Assembly (NCBI GenBank): GCA_024639125.1 | Contig: JAHEJA010000011.1 | Location: 24,449-88,448, forward strand | Length of the DNA: 64,000 nt | Direction of reading: 5' to 3' | DNA from: Paracoccaceae bacterium | Lineage (GTDB): Bacteria; Pseudomonadota; Alphaproteobacteria; Rhodobacterales; Rhodobacteraceae | Notes under the pieces: model-generated | Told to the model about the DNA's origin: nothing | The model's input: the letters and a program-made list of their open reading frames with translations, nothing else | Databases searched by the model: none | Part shown: piece after piece, positions 24,496-32,753 of the stretch | Numbering within the stretch: the stretch's first letter is position 1 | How the letters are laid out: each line of letters opens with the position of its first letter | Position numbers and translations under genes: made by a program

Positions 24496-25605
24496 TTAGC
24501 TTAGGTGTGGGAAATAGTCTTCGCAGGTGCCTTCGCGGTACACATCCGCTGTACAGCAATGCAAACCACCGCCAAAGGCATAAGCATCACGAAGTTCAAC
24601 TTCGACAACTTCCATGCCCAGTTTGTCCATTTGTTCCGCCTGATAGACTTCGGATTTTTCAACACAGACCGTTTTTGGGTCAAGCACAAGAACATTCATG
24701 CTAAGCCATACAGATGAATAACAAAGCGGCGGTGGGGCGTTATGGGCAGGTTGTGCCGCATCGACAATATCCCAACCGTTGTCTTGGAACATCTTGCGCT
24801 GTTCTTGGGGCAAGCGACGTTGTGGGTTGTTCAGGATTAATCCCGGACGCAAAGGTGTAAATGTTGCGTCAATGTGGATTGGATAGGGGTCGCCCGGGAA
24901 ATTCACAGTATGCACACGATGATCCGGGAAGTGACGGCGCAGCCATTCAATCCCTTTCAGGTTGGTTGTAAATCCGTGTTGCACCACCAAATCACGACCA
25001 AAACGCAAGACGTCAGCGGCGTCAAATAGCGGCTCTTCTTCGGTTGTGACAAAGAATTTCTCTTCGGCCCACTTTAGGCGTTTTTCAACACCAATTTTTT
25101 CAGACAGATAGTCGGGATGATAATCCGCATTCGTCAAGCGTGGCTTTGGCGCGGCTTCGTGGCGGAAATTGGGGTCTTGGTCCCAGTATTGCTGCATCAA
25201 AGGACGATAGCAAAGGTATTCAAACCAACGGCACCGATAAGACATTGTTGCCTCTAGGATTTCACTACCGACAGTCAACAAAACATCGCGCGGTGGCATA
25301 CAGCCGAATTGGCTTTCTGTATGGAAATCTGGCGTTGTTGCGGGCTGGGAAAAATCAATAGGTGTCGGACGATCGACTTTTACACCACGCTTTTGCAGCA
25401 TCGATGCAAAATTATCCAACAGCTCATTGGCCCGATCAATGGTTTCTTGAGGACGACGGCCCCATTGACCACGCATATCGCTATCTTCTGGAACTTTGGC
25501 GTCAAGCGCGGGTTCTTCTGGTGGAATATGACAATCATCGGCGCGTCCGACGATCACGTGTTTTAATGGATCCCATTCATTCCAACTATTTACAATGGTA
25601 CTCAT
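24496..25605 (-). CDS. Arginine:glycine amidinotransferase-like enzyme
   Basis: 369 residues, full-length and closely similar over its length to vertebrate AGAT. It has FDAADVLRFGRD, GIEWLRRHFP, PIHIDATF, SSVWLSMNVL and the C-terminal GGGLHCCTADVYREGT. Mapping by eye gives the catalytic triad D195, H244 and C350. AGAT moves the amidino group of arginine to an amine acceptor (glycine gives guanidinoacetate and ornithine); other bacterial homologues use different acceptors. ATG 25605 has AGGGAGAACCTC upstream. A terminator follows, then a flavoprotein gene; convergent creatinase-like and nitrilase genes lie beyond. Confidence 0.9.
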   Translation of the reverse strand: MSTIVNSWNEWDPLKHVIVGRADDCHIPPEEPALDAKVPEDSDMRGQWGRRPQETIDRANELLDNFASMLQKRGVKVDRPTPIDFSQPATTPDFHTESQFGCMPPRDVLLTVGSEILEATMSYRCRWFEYLCYRPLMQQYWDQDPNFRHEAAPKPRLTNADYHPDYLSEKIGVEKRLKWAEEKFFVTTEEEPLFDAADVLRFGRDLVVQHGFTTNLKGIEWLRRHFPDHRVHTVNFPGDPYPIHIDATFTPLRPGLILNNPQRRLPQEQRKMFQDNGWDIVDAAQPAHNAPPPLCYSSVWLSMNVLVLDPKTVCVEKSEVYQAEQMDKLGMEVVEVELRDAYAFGGGLHCCTADVYREGTCEDYFPHLS

Positions 25606-25715
25606 GAGGTTCTCCCTAGGGTGTGATTTGGTCGGAATGTCGCCGATTTCAGCAACTCTGCCAATTCTAAAACCGACAGAGTTGATAAGTTAACGCCACG
25701 TAAAATGGCAGGGGT

Positions 25716-25737
25716 CAGCAACACAGGCGCGTTGCTG
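25716..25737 (-). terminator. Hairpin after metG
   Basis: CAGCAAC (25716-25722) and GTTGCTG (25731-25737) form a 7-bp stem 15 nt beyond the metG stop. There is no U-run, so terminator status is uncertain. Confidence 0.4.
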
Positions 25738-25751
25738 AAAACAGAGGATGC

Positions 25752-27464
25752 TTAGCTGCGTGTGCCTGCAAATTTTTCTTGCCAACCTTCGCGTTCTTCG
25801 TCCGAAATTTTACGGAAGGTCACATCAGGAACAGTAAAGCTATGGCCAACTGGTAGTTTTGCCAACGCGGCGGTGAAATCGCTTGGCCATTCCATGTCAT
25901 CGCATTGCATCGCGGCCATAAGTGTGTCGCTGGCATCGGGGATGAATGGGCTGGACAGGACTGCGTAAAGCCGGATCAGGTTCAATGCTAATCGCACCTG
26001 TGCTGCGGCTTGTTCCGGGTTTTCTTTGAATGTTGACCAAGGTGCCGCAGATTGCAGGTATTCGTTTCCGGCAACCCAGATTGCGCGCAATTCAGCGGCG
26101 GATTTGCGCACTTCCATGGCTTCCATGTGGGTTTCATAAGCACGAATGCGTGTTTCGATATCTGCAATAAGTGTCGTTTCCAATTCACCCCATGTGCCAC
26201 CCTCTGGCACAACTTCGCCAAACTTTGAGCGACAGAATTTTGTGATACGGCTGACAAAATTGCCCAGAACATCCGCAAGGTCTTTGTTCACGGATGCTTG
26301 GAAATTATCCCATGTGAATTCGGCGTCTGAACTTTCTGGTGCGTGGCTTAGGAGCCACCAACGCCAGTAATCCGCCGGAAGAATATCCAGCGCTTGATCC
26401 ATGAACACGCCGCGTCCGCGCGATGTGCTGAATTGACCGCCATCATAGTTCAAATAGTTGAACGATTTGATATAGTCGACCAGCTTCCATGGTTCGCCTG
26501 ATCCCAGGATTGTTGCCGGAAAGGATAGCGTGTGAAAGGGGACGTTATCTTTGCCCATGAATTGGGTATATGTAACGTCCTGTGCCCCTTTGTCCGTGCG
26601 CCACCACCGTTCCCAATCGTCGCCTTTGCCTGCATCCACCCATTCTTGGGAAGCGGCAATATATTCGATGGGGGCATCGAACCAGACATAAAAGACTTTG
26701 CCATCCATACCGGGCCAATCGGCGTCGCCGTTTTTAACGGGAATACCCCAGTCCAAATCACGCGTGATTCCACGATCTTGAAGACCATCACCATCGTTCA
26801 GCCATTTTTTGGCAATAGATGTCGTGAGGATCGGCCAATCCGTTTTGCTATCGATCCATGTTTGCAGCTTGTCGCGCATTTCCGATTGGCGCAAATACAG
26901 ATGCTTTGTTTCGCGCTGTTCAAGATCGGTCGCGCCGGACACAGTGGAGCGTGGGTTGATTAAATCCGTTGGGTCCAGCTGTTTGGTGCAATTATCACAT
27001 TGATCCCCACGCGCATCTTCGAAACCACAGTTTGGGCAGGTGCCTTCGATGTAGCGATCCGGAAGGTAACGACCATCGGTGGGGGAATACATTTGCGTTT
27101 CGCTGACTTCTTTGATCAGGCCCGCTTTGGCAAGCTGTCCTGCAAAATGTTGGGTCAGTTTGTGGTTTTGTGAGCTTGAGGAACGCCCAAAGTGATCAAA
27201 GGATAGGCGGAACCCTTGGGCAATTTTGGCTTGGATGTCATGCATGTCAGCGCAGTATTCTGCAACTGGTTTGCCGGCTTTTGCGGCGGCAAGCTCTGCG
27301 GGGGTGCCGTGTTCATCAGTGGCACATATGAACAGCACTTCTTTGCCGCGGGCGCGTTGAAACCGTGCAAATAGATCCGCCGGCAGCTGGCTGCCCACAA
27401 GGTTTCCAAGGTGTTTGATCCCGTTAATATAGGGAATGGCTGAGGTTATAAGGTGACGTGTCAT
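25752..27464 (-). CDS. metG: Methionine--tRNA ligase
   Basis: About 570 residues. Class-I synthetase: the HIGH equivalent lies in [14 protein letters not shown], a four-cysteine zinc knuckle in CPNCGF...CDNC, and the KMSKS loop is FSTSR, as in many alphaproteobacterial enzymes. The extra C-terminal EMAP-like domain is absent. The ATG at 27464 ([11 protein letters not shown]) matches relatives; an ATG four codons upstream is also possible. Separated by double hairpins from the preceding transporter gene. Confidence 0.95.
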   Translation of the reverse strand: MTRHLITSAIPYINGIKHLGNLVGSQLPADLFARFQRARGKEVLFICATDEHGTPAELAAAKAGKPVAEYCADMHDIQAKIAQGFRLSFDHFGRSSSSQNHKLTQHFAGQLAKAGLIKEVSETQMYSPTDGRYLPDRYIEGTCPNCGFEDARGDQCDNCTKQLDPTDLINPRSTVSGATDLEQRETKHLYLRQSEMRDKLQTWIDSKTDWPILTTSIAKKWLNDGDGLQDRGITRDLDWGIPVKNGDADWPGMDGKVFYVWFDAPIEYIAASQEWVDAGKGDDWERWWRTDKGAQDVTYTQFMGKDNVPFHTLSFPATILGSGEPWKLVDYIKSFNYLNYDGGQFSTSRGRGVFMDQALDILPADYWRWWLLSHAPESSDAEFTWDNFQASVNKDLADVLGNFVSRITKFCRSKFGEVVPEGGTWGELETTLIADIETRIRAYETHMEAMEVRKSAAELRAIWVAGNEYLQSAAPWSTFKENPEQAAAQVRLALNLIRLYAVLSSPFIPDASDTLMAAMQCDDMEWPSDFTAALAKLPVGHSFTVPDVTFRKISDEEREGWQEKFAGTRS

Positions 27465-27525
27465 GCCGATATCCATGGAAAATTAGAGTTGTGTAGTCTC
27501 TACCCTAGAATTCATGCGGGGAAAA

Positions 27526-27542
27526 GGGGGCTCGCCGCCCCC
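27526..27542 (-). terminator. Terminator of the MFS transporter transcript
   Basis: On the minus strand GGGGGC, a 5-nt loop and GCCCCC are followed by TTTTCCCC. It lies about 65 nt past the transporter stop and 60 nt before metG. Confidence 0.65.
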
Positions 27543-27547
27543 TTCTT

Positions 27548-27569
27548 GGCCTCCTTTTAGTTGGAGGCC
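27548..27569. repeat. GC-rich hairpin next to repeat element
   Basis: GGCCTCC (27548-27554) and GGAGGCC (27563-27569) around an 8-nt loop. It adjoins the repeated element at 27584-27604 and the terminator at 27526-27542. Confidence 0.6.
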
Positions 27570-27583
27570 AATTCATCCCCCGC

Positions 27584-27604
27584 GAGTATTTTTTCAAAGA
27601 TGAA
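27584..27604 (-). repeat. Copy 1 of a dispersed intergenic repeat
   Basis: 21 bases identical to 53905-53925 in the opposite orientation, four bases past the MFS stop. In both copies the conserved core is followed by a GC-rich hairpin. See findings. Confidence 0.7.
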
Positions 27605-27607
27605 GGT

Positions 27608-28831
27608 CTATTTTTTGTCTCGGGCTTTTGAAAGGAGGCGTCCAATTGTGAAAGAAGTGCGGGGTGCGTAAACATAAGGTGTCCGGTTGGTTTTTGTGGG
27701 GCGTGCACGCATGCGAGTGATGCCAAAGAAAACCAGAATAGCATGGCCTGATGCGATCATTACAAAAAGGGCCGCGGGGCCAAATCGGTTCATCAGGAGG
27801 GACGCGACGTAGGGTGATGCGATGGCACCAAGGGCATAAAAAGACATCAAGGCGGCGGAGAGTTCGACGCGTTCATCGCTTGAGGCGAAGTCATGTGCAT
27901 GGGCCGTTGCAACCGAATAAATCGGGAATGTTGTGAGGCCGAAAAAGGCCGCAAGAAGGAAAACCGTAGTGCTGTTGTGGGCGGTGATTGTGCTGGTAAG
28001 TGTGCAGCTGAGGATGGCTGCGATTGATAGCCCTATTAGGACCCAACGGCGATCCCATTTGTCTGCGAGCCAGCCTGCTGGATACTGTGCGATTGCGCCG
28101 CCCAAGACAAAGGCAGCAAGGAAATATGCGATTTGTTCTGTGGCGAGGCCAACGTCTTGGCCATAGATCGGACCGACCATGCGAAAGGATGCGCTGGACA
28201 GGGCTGAGACCACCACTGCGGCGGCGGCGAGGGGAGATCGTTGGATTGCCAGCATGGGCCGTAGGCGCGGAGCCGCGGGGGTTTCAGGCTGTGTTGCTGT
28301 GGTAAGTGTCAGTGGAATAAGCGTGGCACAGCATAAAAGGGCAAGTAAGTTGTAGGAGACATAGCTTGCCGGTTCCAGCACGCCGATCATCAATTGTGCG
28401 ACCAAAGACGCGCTCATGTCCACCACACGATAGAGCCCCATTGCGCGACCGCGCGACTCGTTGGTGACTTTGGCTTGGAGCCATGCTTCGATGACAGTGT
28501 AGCAACCGGCCACACAGAGGCCAGAGGCTATGCGCATCAAGGCCCATGCATATGGATCAATAATCAACATATGTGCCAAAAGCCCAATGGCGCCGGTCGC
28601 GGTAAACGCTGCAAATGCGCGGGAATGGCCAACGCTTCCCATGAGGCGGGGCGCCCACCAGCAGCCTATGAAAAACCCAATAAAATGAGAGGATCCCAAC
28701 AGACCGATTTGCTCTTTGGTGAAGTCAAGCTTGAACCCTGATAGGGCATCAAGAGGACCAACGCCCCCTGTGGAAAGCTGCAACAACATGACAGACAAAA
28801 ATAGGGCGGCAAAGGAAATAAGTACGCGCAT
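27608..28831 (-). CDS. MFS transporter
   Basis: 407 residues with twelve predicted hydrophobic helices. The first part (LLQLSTGGVGPL, then FIGFFIGCWWAPRLMGSVGH) resembles YcaD/UMF-type major facilitators. A conserved loop GRAMGLYRVVDMSASL between helices 4 and 5 is typical. Substrate unknown. It starts 33 nt after the SOS-controlled imuA-like gene and could be cotranscribed with it; it is followed by a repeat element and two hairpins. Confidence 0.88.
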   Translation of the reverse strand: MRVLISFAALFLSVMLLQLSTGGVGPLDALSGFKLDFTKEQIGLLGSSHFIGFFIGCWWAPRLMGSVGHSRAFAAFTATGAIGLLAHMLIIDPYAWALMRIASGLCVAGCYTVIEAWLQAKVTNESRGRAMGLYRVVDMSASLVAQLMIGVLEPASYVSYNLLALLCCATLIPLTLTTATQPETPAAPRLRPMLAIQRSPLAAAAVVVSALSSASFRMVGPIYGQDVGLATEQIAYFLAAFVLGGAIAQYPAGWLADKWDRRWVLIGLSIAAILSCTLTSTITAHNSTTVFLLAAFFGLTTFPIYSVATAHAHDFASSDERVELSAALMSFYALGAIASPYVASLLMNRFGPAALFVMIASGHAILVFFGITRMRARPTKTNRTPYVYAPRTSFTIGRLLSKARDKK

Positions 28832-28863
28832 AAGGCAATGTTAGGACGCGCAAGAAACCTGTT

Positions 28864-29502
28864 CTAGTTGATTGCCGACGTTTGCGTGTCGTTTTGATCT
28901 GTTGCGATAGGGGCGATTTCACCTGATGCGGTGTATGTAATCTGCCATTGTTTTGGGATGGCGGTCCGTGCGCGGGTGCGGGCCAAGGTCCATCCTCGGT
29001 CGTGAGGCTGGTGGTTTGGCGTCATATGCCACCGTGTTTCCACGCCCTGTGCGCCGCCTGTCATGCCGTTTGTTGCCGGTGTAAGCAAGAGGCCCGTGGT
29101 GTGACCTTGTTCGGCAGCGAGATGAAGGCGGCGCACCGGGGTTAATTGGGGTAGCATGTCAATGTCCGCGACAACCAAATGCGGGGCGGGACTGCGTAGC
29201 GCTTCTTCCATGCTCCACAGAGCATCTTCGGGACGTTTTGCTGTGACGAACAAAAAATTTTCAGGAGATACAAAAGGCTGCATGCCTTGTGGGTTTAGGT
29301 GATGGCGGATGTGGGATAGGGAAATCCAAACAATTGGCGCATTCTTGGTCGCGCCTGATTTTTGGGCAAGCAACAGCGCAAAAGTATGGCGGGATAAGCC
29401 GCCACATTCATGCACGCGGGCATGATCCAAAGTCGCCTCTGGAAACAAAGTGATTTGGTCCCGTTTCGGGCGGTGGTGACGTGATAAAAGACTCAGGTTC
29501 AT
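28864..29502 (-). CDS. imuA: ImuA-like protein, orphan, SOS box upstream
   Basis: 212 residues of the RecA/SulA-related ImuA family. Family features are the HECGGLSRHTFALLLA opening, PIVWISLSH, then FVSPENFLFVTAKRPEDALWSMEEALRS (only part quoted) and RRLHLAAEQG. There is no Walker A GKT, as is usual in ImuA. ImuA normally works with the inactive polymerase ImuB and DnaE2 in damage-induced mutagenesis, but here an MFS transporter follows and no imuB or dnaE2 is present. A perfect GTTC-N7-GTTC lies 19 nt upstream of the start. Confidence 0.78.
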   Translation of the reverse strand: MNLSLLSRHHRPKRDQITLFPEATLDHARVHECGGLSRHTFALLLAQKSGATKNAPIVWISLSHIRHHLNPQGMQPFVSPENFLFVTAKRPEDALWSMEEALRSPAPHLVVADIDMLPQLTPVRRLHLAAEQGHTTGLLLTPATNGMTGGAQGVETRWHMTPNHQPHDRGWTLARTRARTAIPKQWQITYTASGEIAPIATDQNDTQTSAIN

Positions 29503-29837
29503 GCAGACATTATGACATTTGTTCTCTTTTTGTTCTATAATTTTTTAGTATAGTAAAAAATTACGCGATCTCAGGTGGTTGGGGGATGAACGCGATAATT
29601 AACCTTAGAATTAACTAATTTTTATTAAGATATCTTAACATGCTTGGTGCTGAAAATGATGTGACGAACCGCAAAAAAGCAGTCAGTGAAATGGATTACG
29701 CTGCAAGATTAATAGTTAATCTCAACATTTATTAACAATACCTAAAAGCCCCCTCTTGGTGCGGGCTATGGGATTGTTGGTTGAATTTGCCGAAATGCGG
29801 TCACATACTCTGGTAAAAGCCAAAGGGAGATCGGCAC
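29503..29837. other. 335-bp AT-rich intergenic region
   Basis: Divergent control region between imuA and the aldo/keto reductase. It holds the SOS box (29521-29535), a run of many TTAA words and one perfect 14-bp palindrome TTAAGATATCTTAA at 29625-29638. I see no gene in it; the AKR ribosome site AAGGGAGA is at its right end. Confidence 0.7.
29521..29535. promoter_or_regulatory. LexA (SOS) box
   Basis: Exact GTTC-N7-GTTC, the alphaproteobacterial LexA site (GAAC-N7-GAAC on the minus strand), 19 nt upstream of the imuA-like start codon and hence placed to repress it. Confidence 0.85.
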
Positions 29838-30884
29838 ATGAGACTGAACCGAATGGGGCAAAGTGACGTAATGGTGTCGGAGTTATGCCTAGGGACTATG
29901 ACTTTTGGGACGCAAACGTCCGAAGCCGATGGGCACGCACAGATAGATTTTGCATTGGATCATGGCATCAATTTTATTGATACTGCGGAAATGTACCCTG
30001 TTAATCCGGTTTCAAAAGACACAATAGGGCGCACCGAAGAAATTATCGGAACTTGGAACAAAGCCAATGCAAACCGTCGCTCGGAATTTATCTTAGCCAC
30101 AAAGCATTCAGGCGAAGGATTGGGGTACGTGCGTGATGGCGCCCCAATTTCATCTGCGACGATTGAAAAAACGATAGAAGGCAATTTGCGCCGCTTGCAA
30201 ACGGATTACATCGACCTTTATCAATTCCACTGGCCCAATCGCGGATCCTATATGTTTCGCAAAAATTGGACATATGATCCAAGTCATCAGAGCAAATCTG
30301 AAACTTTGGCAAACATAGAAGATTGCTTGGACGCGCTTCAAAAGCAAGTGGATAAGGGGAATATCCGCTATTTCGGATTGTCCAACGAAAGCGCATGGGG
30401 CACTGCGCAATGGTTGCGTGTATCAGAACAACACGGCTTGCCTCGGGTTATGACGATGCAGAACGAATATTCGTTGCTGTGCCGCTTGTATGATACCGAT
30501 ATGGCCGAGCTAAGTGTCAACGAAGATGTTGGTTTGATTGCGTTTTCTCCGCTTGCTGCGGGGTTGCTGAGCGGAAAATATCAACAGGGTGCTATTCCAG
30601 CTGGATCGCGTCGGTCTTTGGTTGATAACTTGGGTGGACGGGTCACCGACCGGGTGTTTCCAGCAATTGAAGCCTATTTGAAAATTGCGCAAAAACACGA
30701 TGTTGATCCGATACATATGGCGTTGGCTTGGTGTCGGACGCGCCCATTTATGTGCTCTGCAATTTTTGGCGCAACTCGAATGGATCAGCTAAAACATGCA
30801 ATCAAGGCGGTTGATGTCACGCTTAGTCAAGCCTGTCTAGACGATATTTCACAGGCACATCACGCGCATCCGATGCCCTATTAA
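29838..30884 (+). CDS. Aldo/keto reductase (Tas-like)
   Basis: 348-residue NADPH-dependent TIM-barrel reductase. The catalytic tetrad is visible: D48 (FIDTAE), Y53 (MYP), K89 (ATKH) and H131 (QFHWP). Length and the NPVSKDTIGRTEEIIG insert match the Tas/YajO-type subgroup. ATG 29838 follows AAGGGAGA. Its 3' end overlaps the convergent XRE regulator by four bases. Substrate is unknown. Confidence 0.9.
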   Translation: MRLNRMGQSDVMVSELCLGTMTFGTQTSEADGHAQIDFALDHGINFIDTAEMYPVNPVSKDTIGRTEEIIGTWNKANANRRSEFILATKHSGEGLGYVRDGAPISSATIEKTIEGNLRRLQTDYIDLYQFHWPNRGSYMFRKNWTYDPSHQSKSETLANIEDCLDALQKQVDKGNIRYFGLSNESAWGTAQWLRVSEQHGLPRVMTMQNEYSLLCRLYDTDMAELSVNEDVGLIAFSPLAAGLLSGKYQQGAIPAGSRRSLVDNLGGRVTDRVFPAIEAYLKIAQKHDVDPIHMALAWCRTRPFMCSAIFGATRMDQLKHAIKAVDVTLSQACLDDISQAHHAHPMPY

Positions 30885-31741
30885 TCAACGTAGGTTTTCA
30901 ATTCAATTAGGAACTCGCTCAGGTCACGCGTGCCTACATTAGCCTGTCGGACAAGATTGTCGAAATGCTCTGTGAACGCTGCAATACGTTCGCTATCGCG
31001 AAAGGCCAAATAATGCTGACCAACATACAGTACGGACAGAAGGGGGCCGAAAATTGTGATAGGTGATGAAAACAATTGCCGCGCATCAAAAAGGTAAATG
31101 CGAACTCTTGGATAAAACCGTTCGCTCAATTCAAGCAAGCGGTCCAACTGTGCAAGGCGAACTTCGATCGGAAGATCACGGTAATAGCCTTCGGCGGTCG
31201 CAAAACAGTGCAATTCATGGACAGGCATTGCAATTTCATAGTCCGAGTTGGACTGTGCCATCCAATTTAATCTATCACGGGATGCCCCCATTGCTTGTTG
31301 CGTGGTTTTGCCCAGATGCGGGGTATATTCCCATTCTAACAATGCGTCGGTTTTGAACATATCCGGAAGCGTGGCTGGCACATGTCGAATTTTATAACCA
31401 GCCGCCTCGCGATGCCAGTCAAAAATCTGTTCATCCACCAATGCCCGCGGTGCGCGCGTTAATTCAAGCGAATGCGCCAAAAGATCCGCCGCGCGTTCGG
31501 GACGCTCGGATAGGCTAAGCAGCCAATCCGCGGAAACCTTTAGCACGGATGCGCATTCTCCGATGACCTGAGCATTTGGCAATCGCGCTCCATCCCCTGT
31601 GATCAATTGCGATACGGTGGATCGGTCAACACCAATCGCCCGTGAGAGGGCGCTTTGCGTCATGTTATTATCTGCCATCGCCTGAAGTAGACGACTGCGG
31701 AAATTTTCGGCACGGATGCGTTTGTCGATTCTATTCGCCAT
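30881..31741 (-). CDS. XRE family transcriptional regulator
   Basis: 286 residues: an N-terminal Cro/C1 helix-turn-helix (about 16-70, MTQSALSRAIGVDRSTVSQL) and a long C-terminal domain of about 200 residues without a recognised ligand motif. It is divergent from a fatty-acid desaturase gene, and a perfect palindrome lies three bases upstream of its start, consistent with autoregulation and control of the desaturase. The C-terminal part may sense a lipid or other small molecule; this is inference. Confidence 0.85.
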   Translation of the reverse strand: MANRIDKRIRAENFRSRLLQAMADNNMTQSALSRAIGVDRSTVSQLITGDGARLPNAQVIGECASVLKVSADWLLSLSERPERAADLLAHSLELTRAPRALVDEQIFDWHREAAGYKIRHVPATLPDMFKTDALLEWEYTPHLGKTTQQAMGASRDRLNWMAQSNSDYEIAMPVHELHCFATAEGYYRDLPIEVRLAQLDRLLELSERFYPRVRIYLFDARQLFSSPITIFGPLLSVLYVGQHYLAFRDSERIAAFTEHFDNLVRQANVGTRDLSEFLIELKTYVD

Positions 31742-31743
31742 GT

Positions 31744-31759
31744 GGTGATATTTATCACC
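31744..31759. promoter_or_regulatory. Palindromic operator candidate
   Basis: GGTGATA-TT-TATCACC, perfect seven-base arms, immediately upstream of the XRE start codon and 88 nt from the desaturase start. Confidence 0.6.
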
Positions 31760-31846
31760 GATGTTGCACTTTGTTAATCATTTTCAGAATTGGCAGGTTC
31801 AAAAAAATCGATAACAAAAGATACCAAGACGATGCATGGAAGCACA

Positions 31847-32746
31847 ATGAAAAATCGTATCGAATGGCCAACTTTTGTTTTAATTGTAACCACTTACGCA
31901 ATTTTTGCGCTGGGCTTATGGGGCGCGACCTATTCCATGGGATTGGCGGTTCTATTGCTGACCATCGCAGGCGTGTTGCATTCGTCCCTAAGCCACGAAG
32001 CCCTGCACGGTCACCCGACCTCAAGTGTCTTTGTGAACGCCGTTTTGGTTACGCCTGCACTCACACTATTTGTGCCATATTTGCGGTTTCGCGACACACA
32101 TATCGCCCATCATCATGACGAAAATTTAACCGACCCCTATGATGATCCAGAAACCAATTTCATTGACCCAGCGGTTTGGGAAAGATGGCCACTTTGGCGC
32201 AAGGCTGTGCAACAATGGAATAATACGTTATTGGGCCGAATGATTGTTGGTCCAATCATTGGTCAGATCGTTTTCATGTATAGCGACGCCAAAGCCATTC
32301 TAAATGGCAATCGTCGTATTGCCTTGTCTTGGTCGATCCATACAATATCGGTCTGCGCCATATTCTGGTTTATGTTCCACGTAAGCAATGTGACGTTTTC
32401 AGCATACGCCTTAGCAAGCTATTTTTCACTTAGCATATTGAAAATAAGAACATTTTTGGAACATCGCGCGCATGATCACGCAGCTGCGCGCACTGTCATA
32501 ATCGAAGATCGGGGTTTGCTTGCGCTTTTCTTTTTGAACAACAATTTTCATTCGGTACATCACGCACATCCCAAGCTGGCTTGGTATGATTTGCCAAAGA
32601 TTTACCAATCCAACAAAGATCAATACTTGGCCCGCAACGAAGGCTATGCCTATGCGTCTTACAAAGATGTATTCGCTGAATATTTCGTGAAATCAAAGGA
32701 TCCAGTGCCACACCCCCTCTGGTCAAAGTCAAATCGCCGCGTATAG
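31847..32746 (+). CDS. Membrane fatty-acid desaturase
   Basis: About 299 residues from ATG 31847 (GGAAG upstream; ATG 31832 possible). Multi-pass di-iron enzyme: the three histidine clusters are HEALHGH, HIAHHH and HSVHHAHP, plus a HRAHDHAA segment. Hydrophobic helices flank them. The family inserts double bonds or hydroxylates lipids using ferredoxin or cytochrome b5 electrons; in marine alphaproteobacteria relatives modify fatty acids, carotenoids or other lipids. Divergent XRE gene and palindrome suggest dedicated regulation. Seven bases separate it from the next gene. Confidence 0.85.
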   Translation: MKNRIEWPTFVLIVTTYAIFALGLWGATYSMGLAVLLLTIAGVLHSSLSHEALHGHPTSSVFVNAVLVTPALTLFVPYLRFRDTHIAHHHDENLTDPYDDPETNFIDPAVWERWPLWRKAVQQWNNTLLGRMIVGPIIGQIVFMYSDAKAILNGNRRIALSWSIHTISVCAIFWFMFHVSNVTFSAYALASYFSLSILKIRTFLEHRAHDHAAARTVIIEDRGLLALFFLNNNFHSVHHAHPKLAWYDLPKIYQSNKDQYLARNEGYAYASYKDVFAEYFVKSKDPVPHPLWSKSNRRV

Positions 32747-32753
32747 TCCGCGC

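Noticed and set aside
21097..25605. Genomic island inserted at tRNA-Leu carrying the guanidino genes.
   Set aside because: No integrase and no repeat of the tRNA 3' end near the far side (about 25605-25751), and base composition does not stand out by eye.
29580..29740. CtrA boxes (TTAA-N7-TTAA) in the AT-rich spacer.
   Set aside because: TTAA words occur with spacings of 6, 8, 10 and 13, but none has exactly seven bases.
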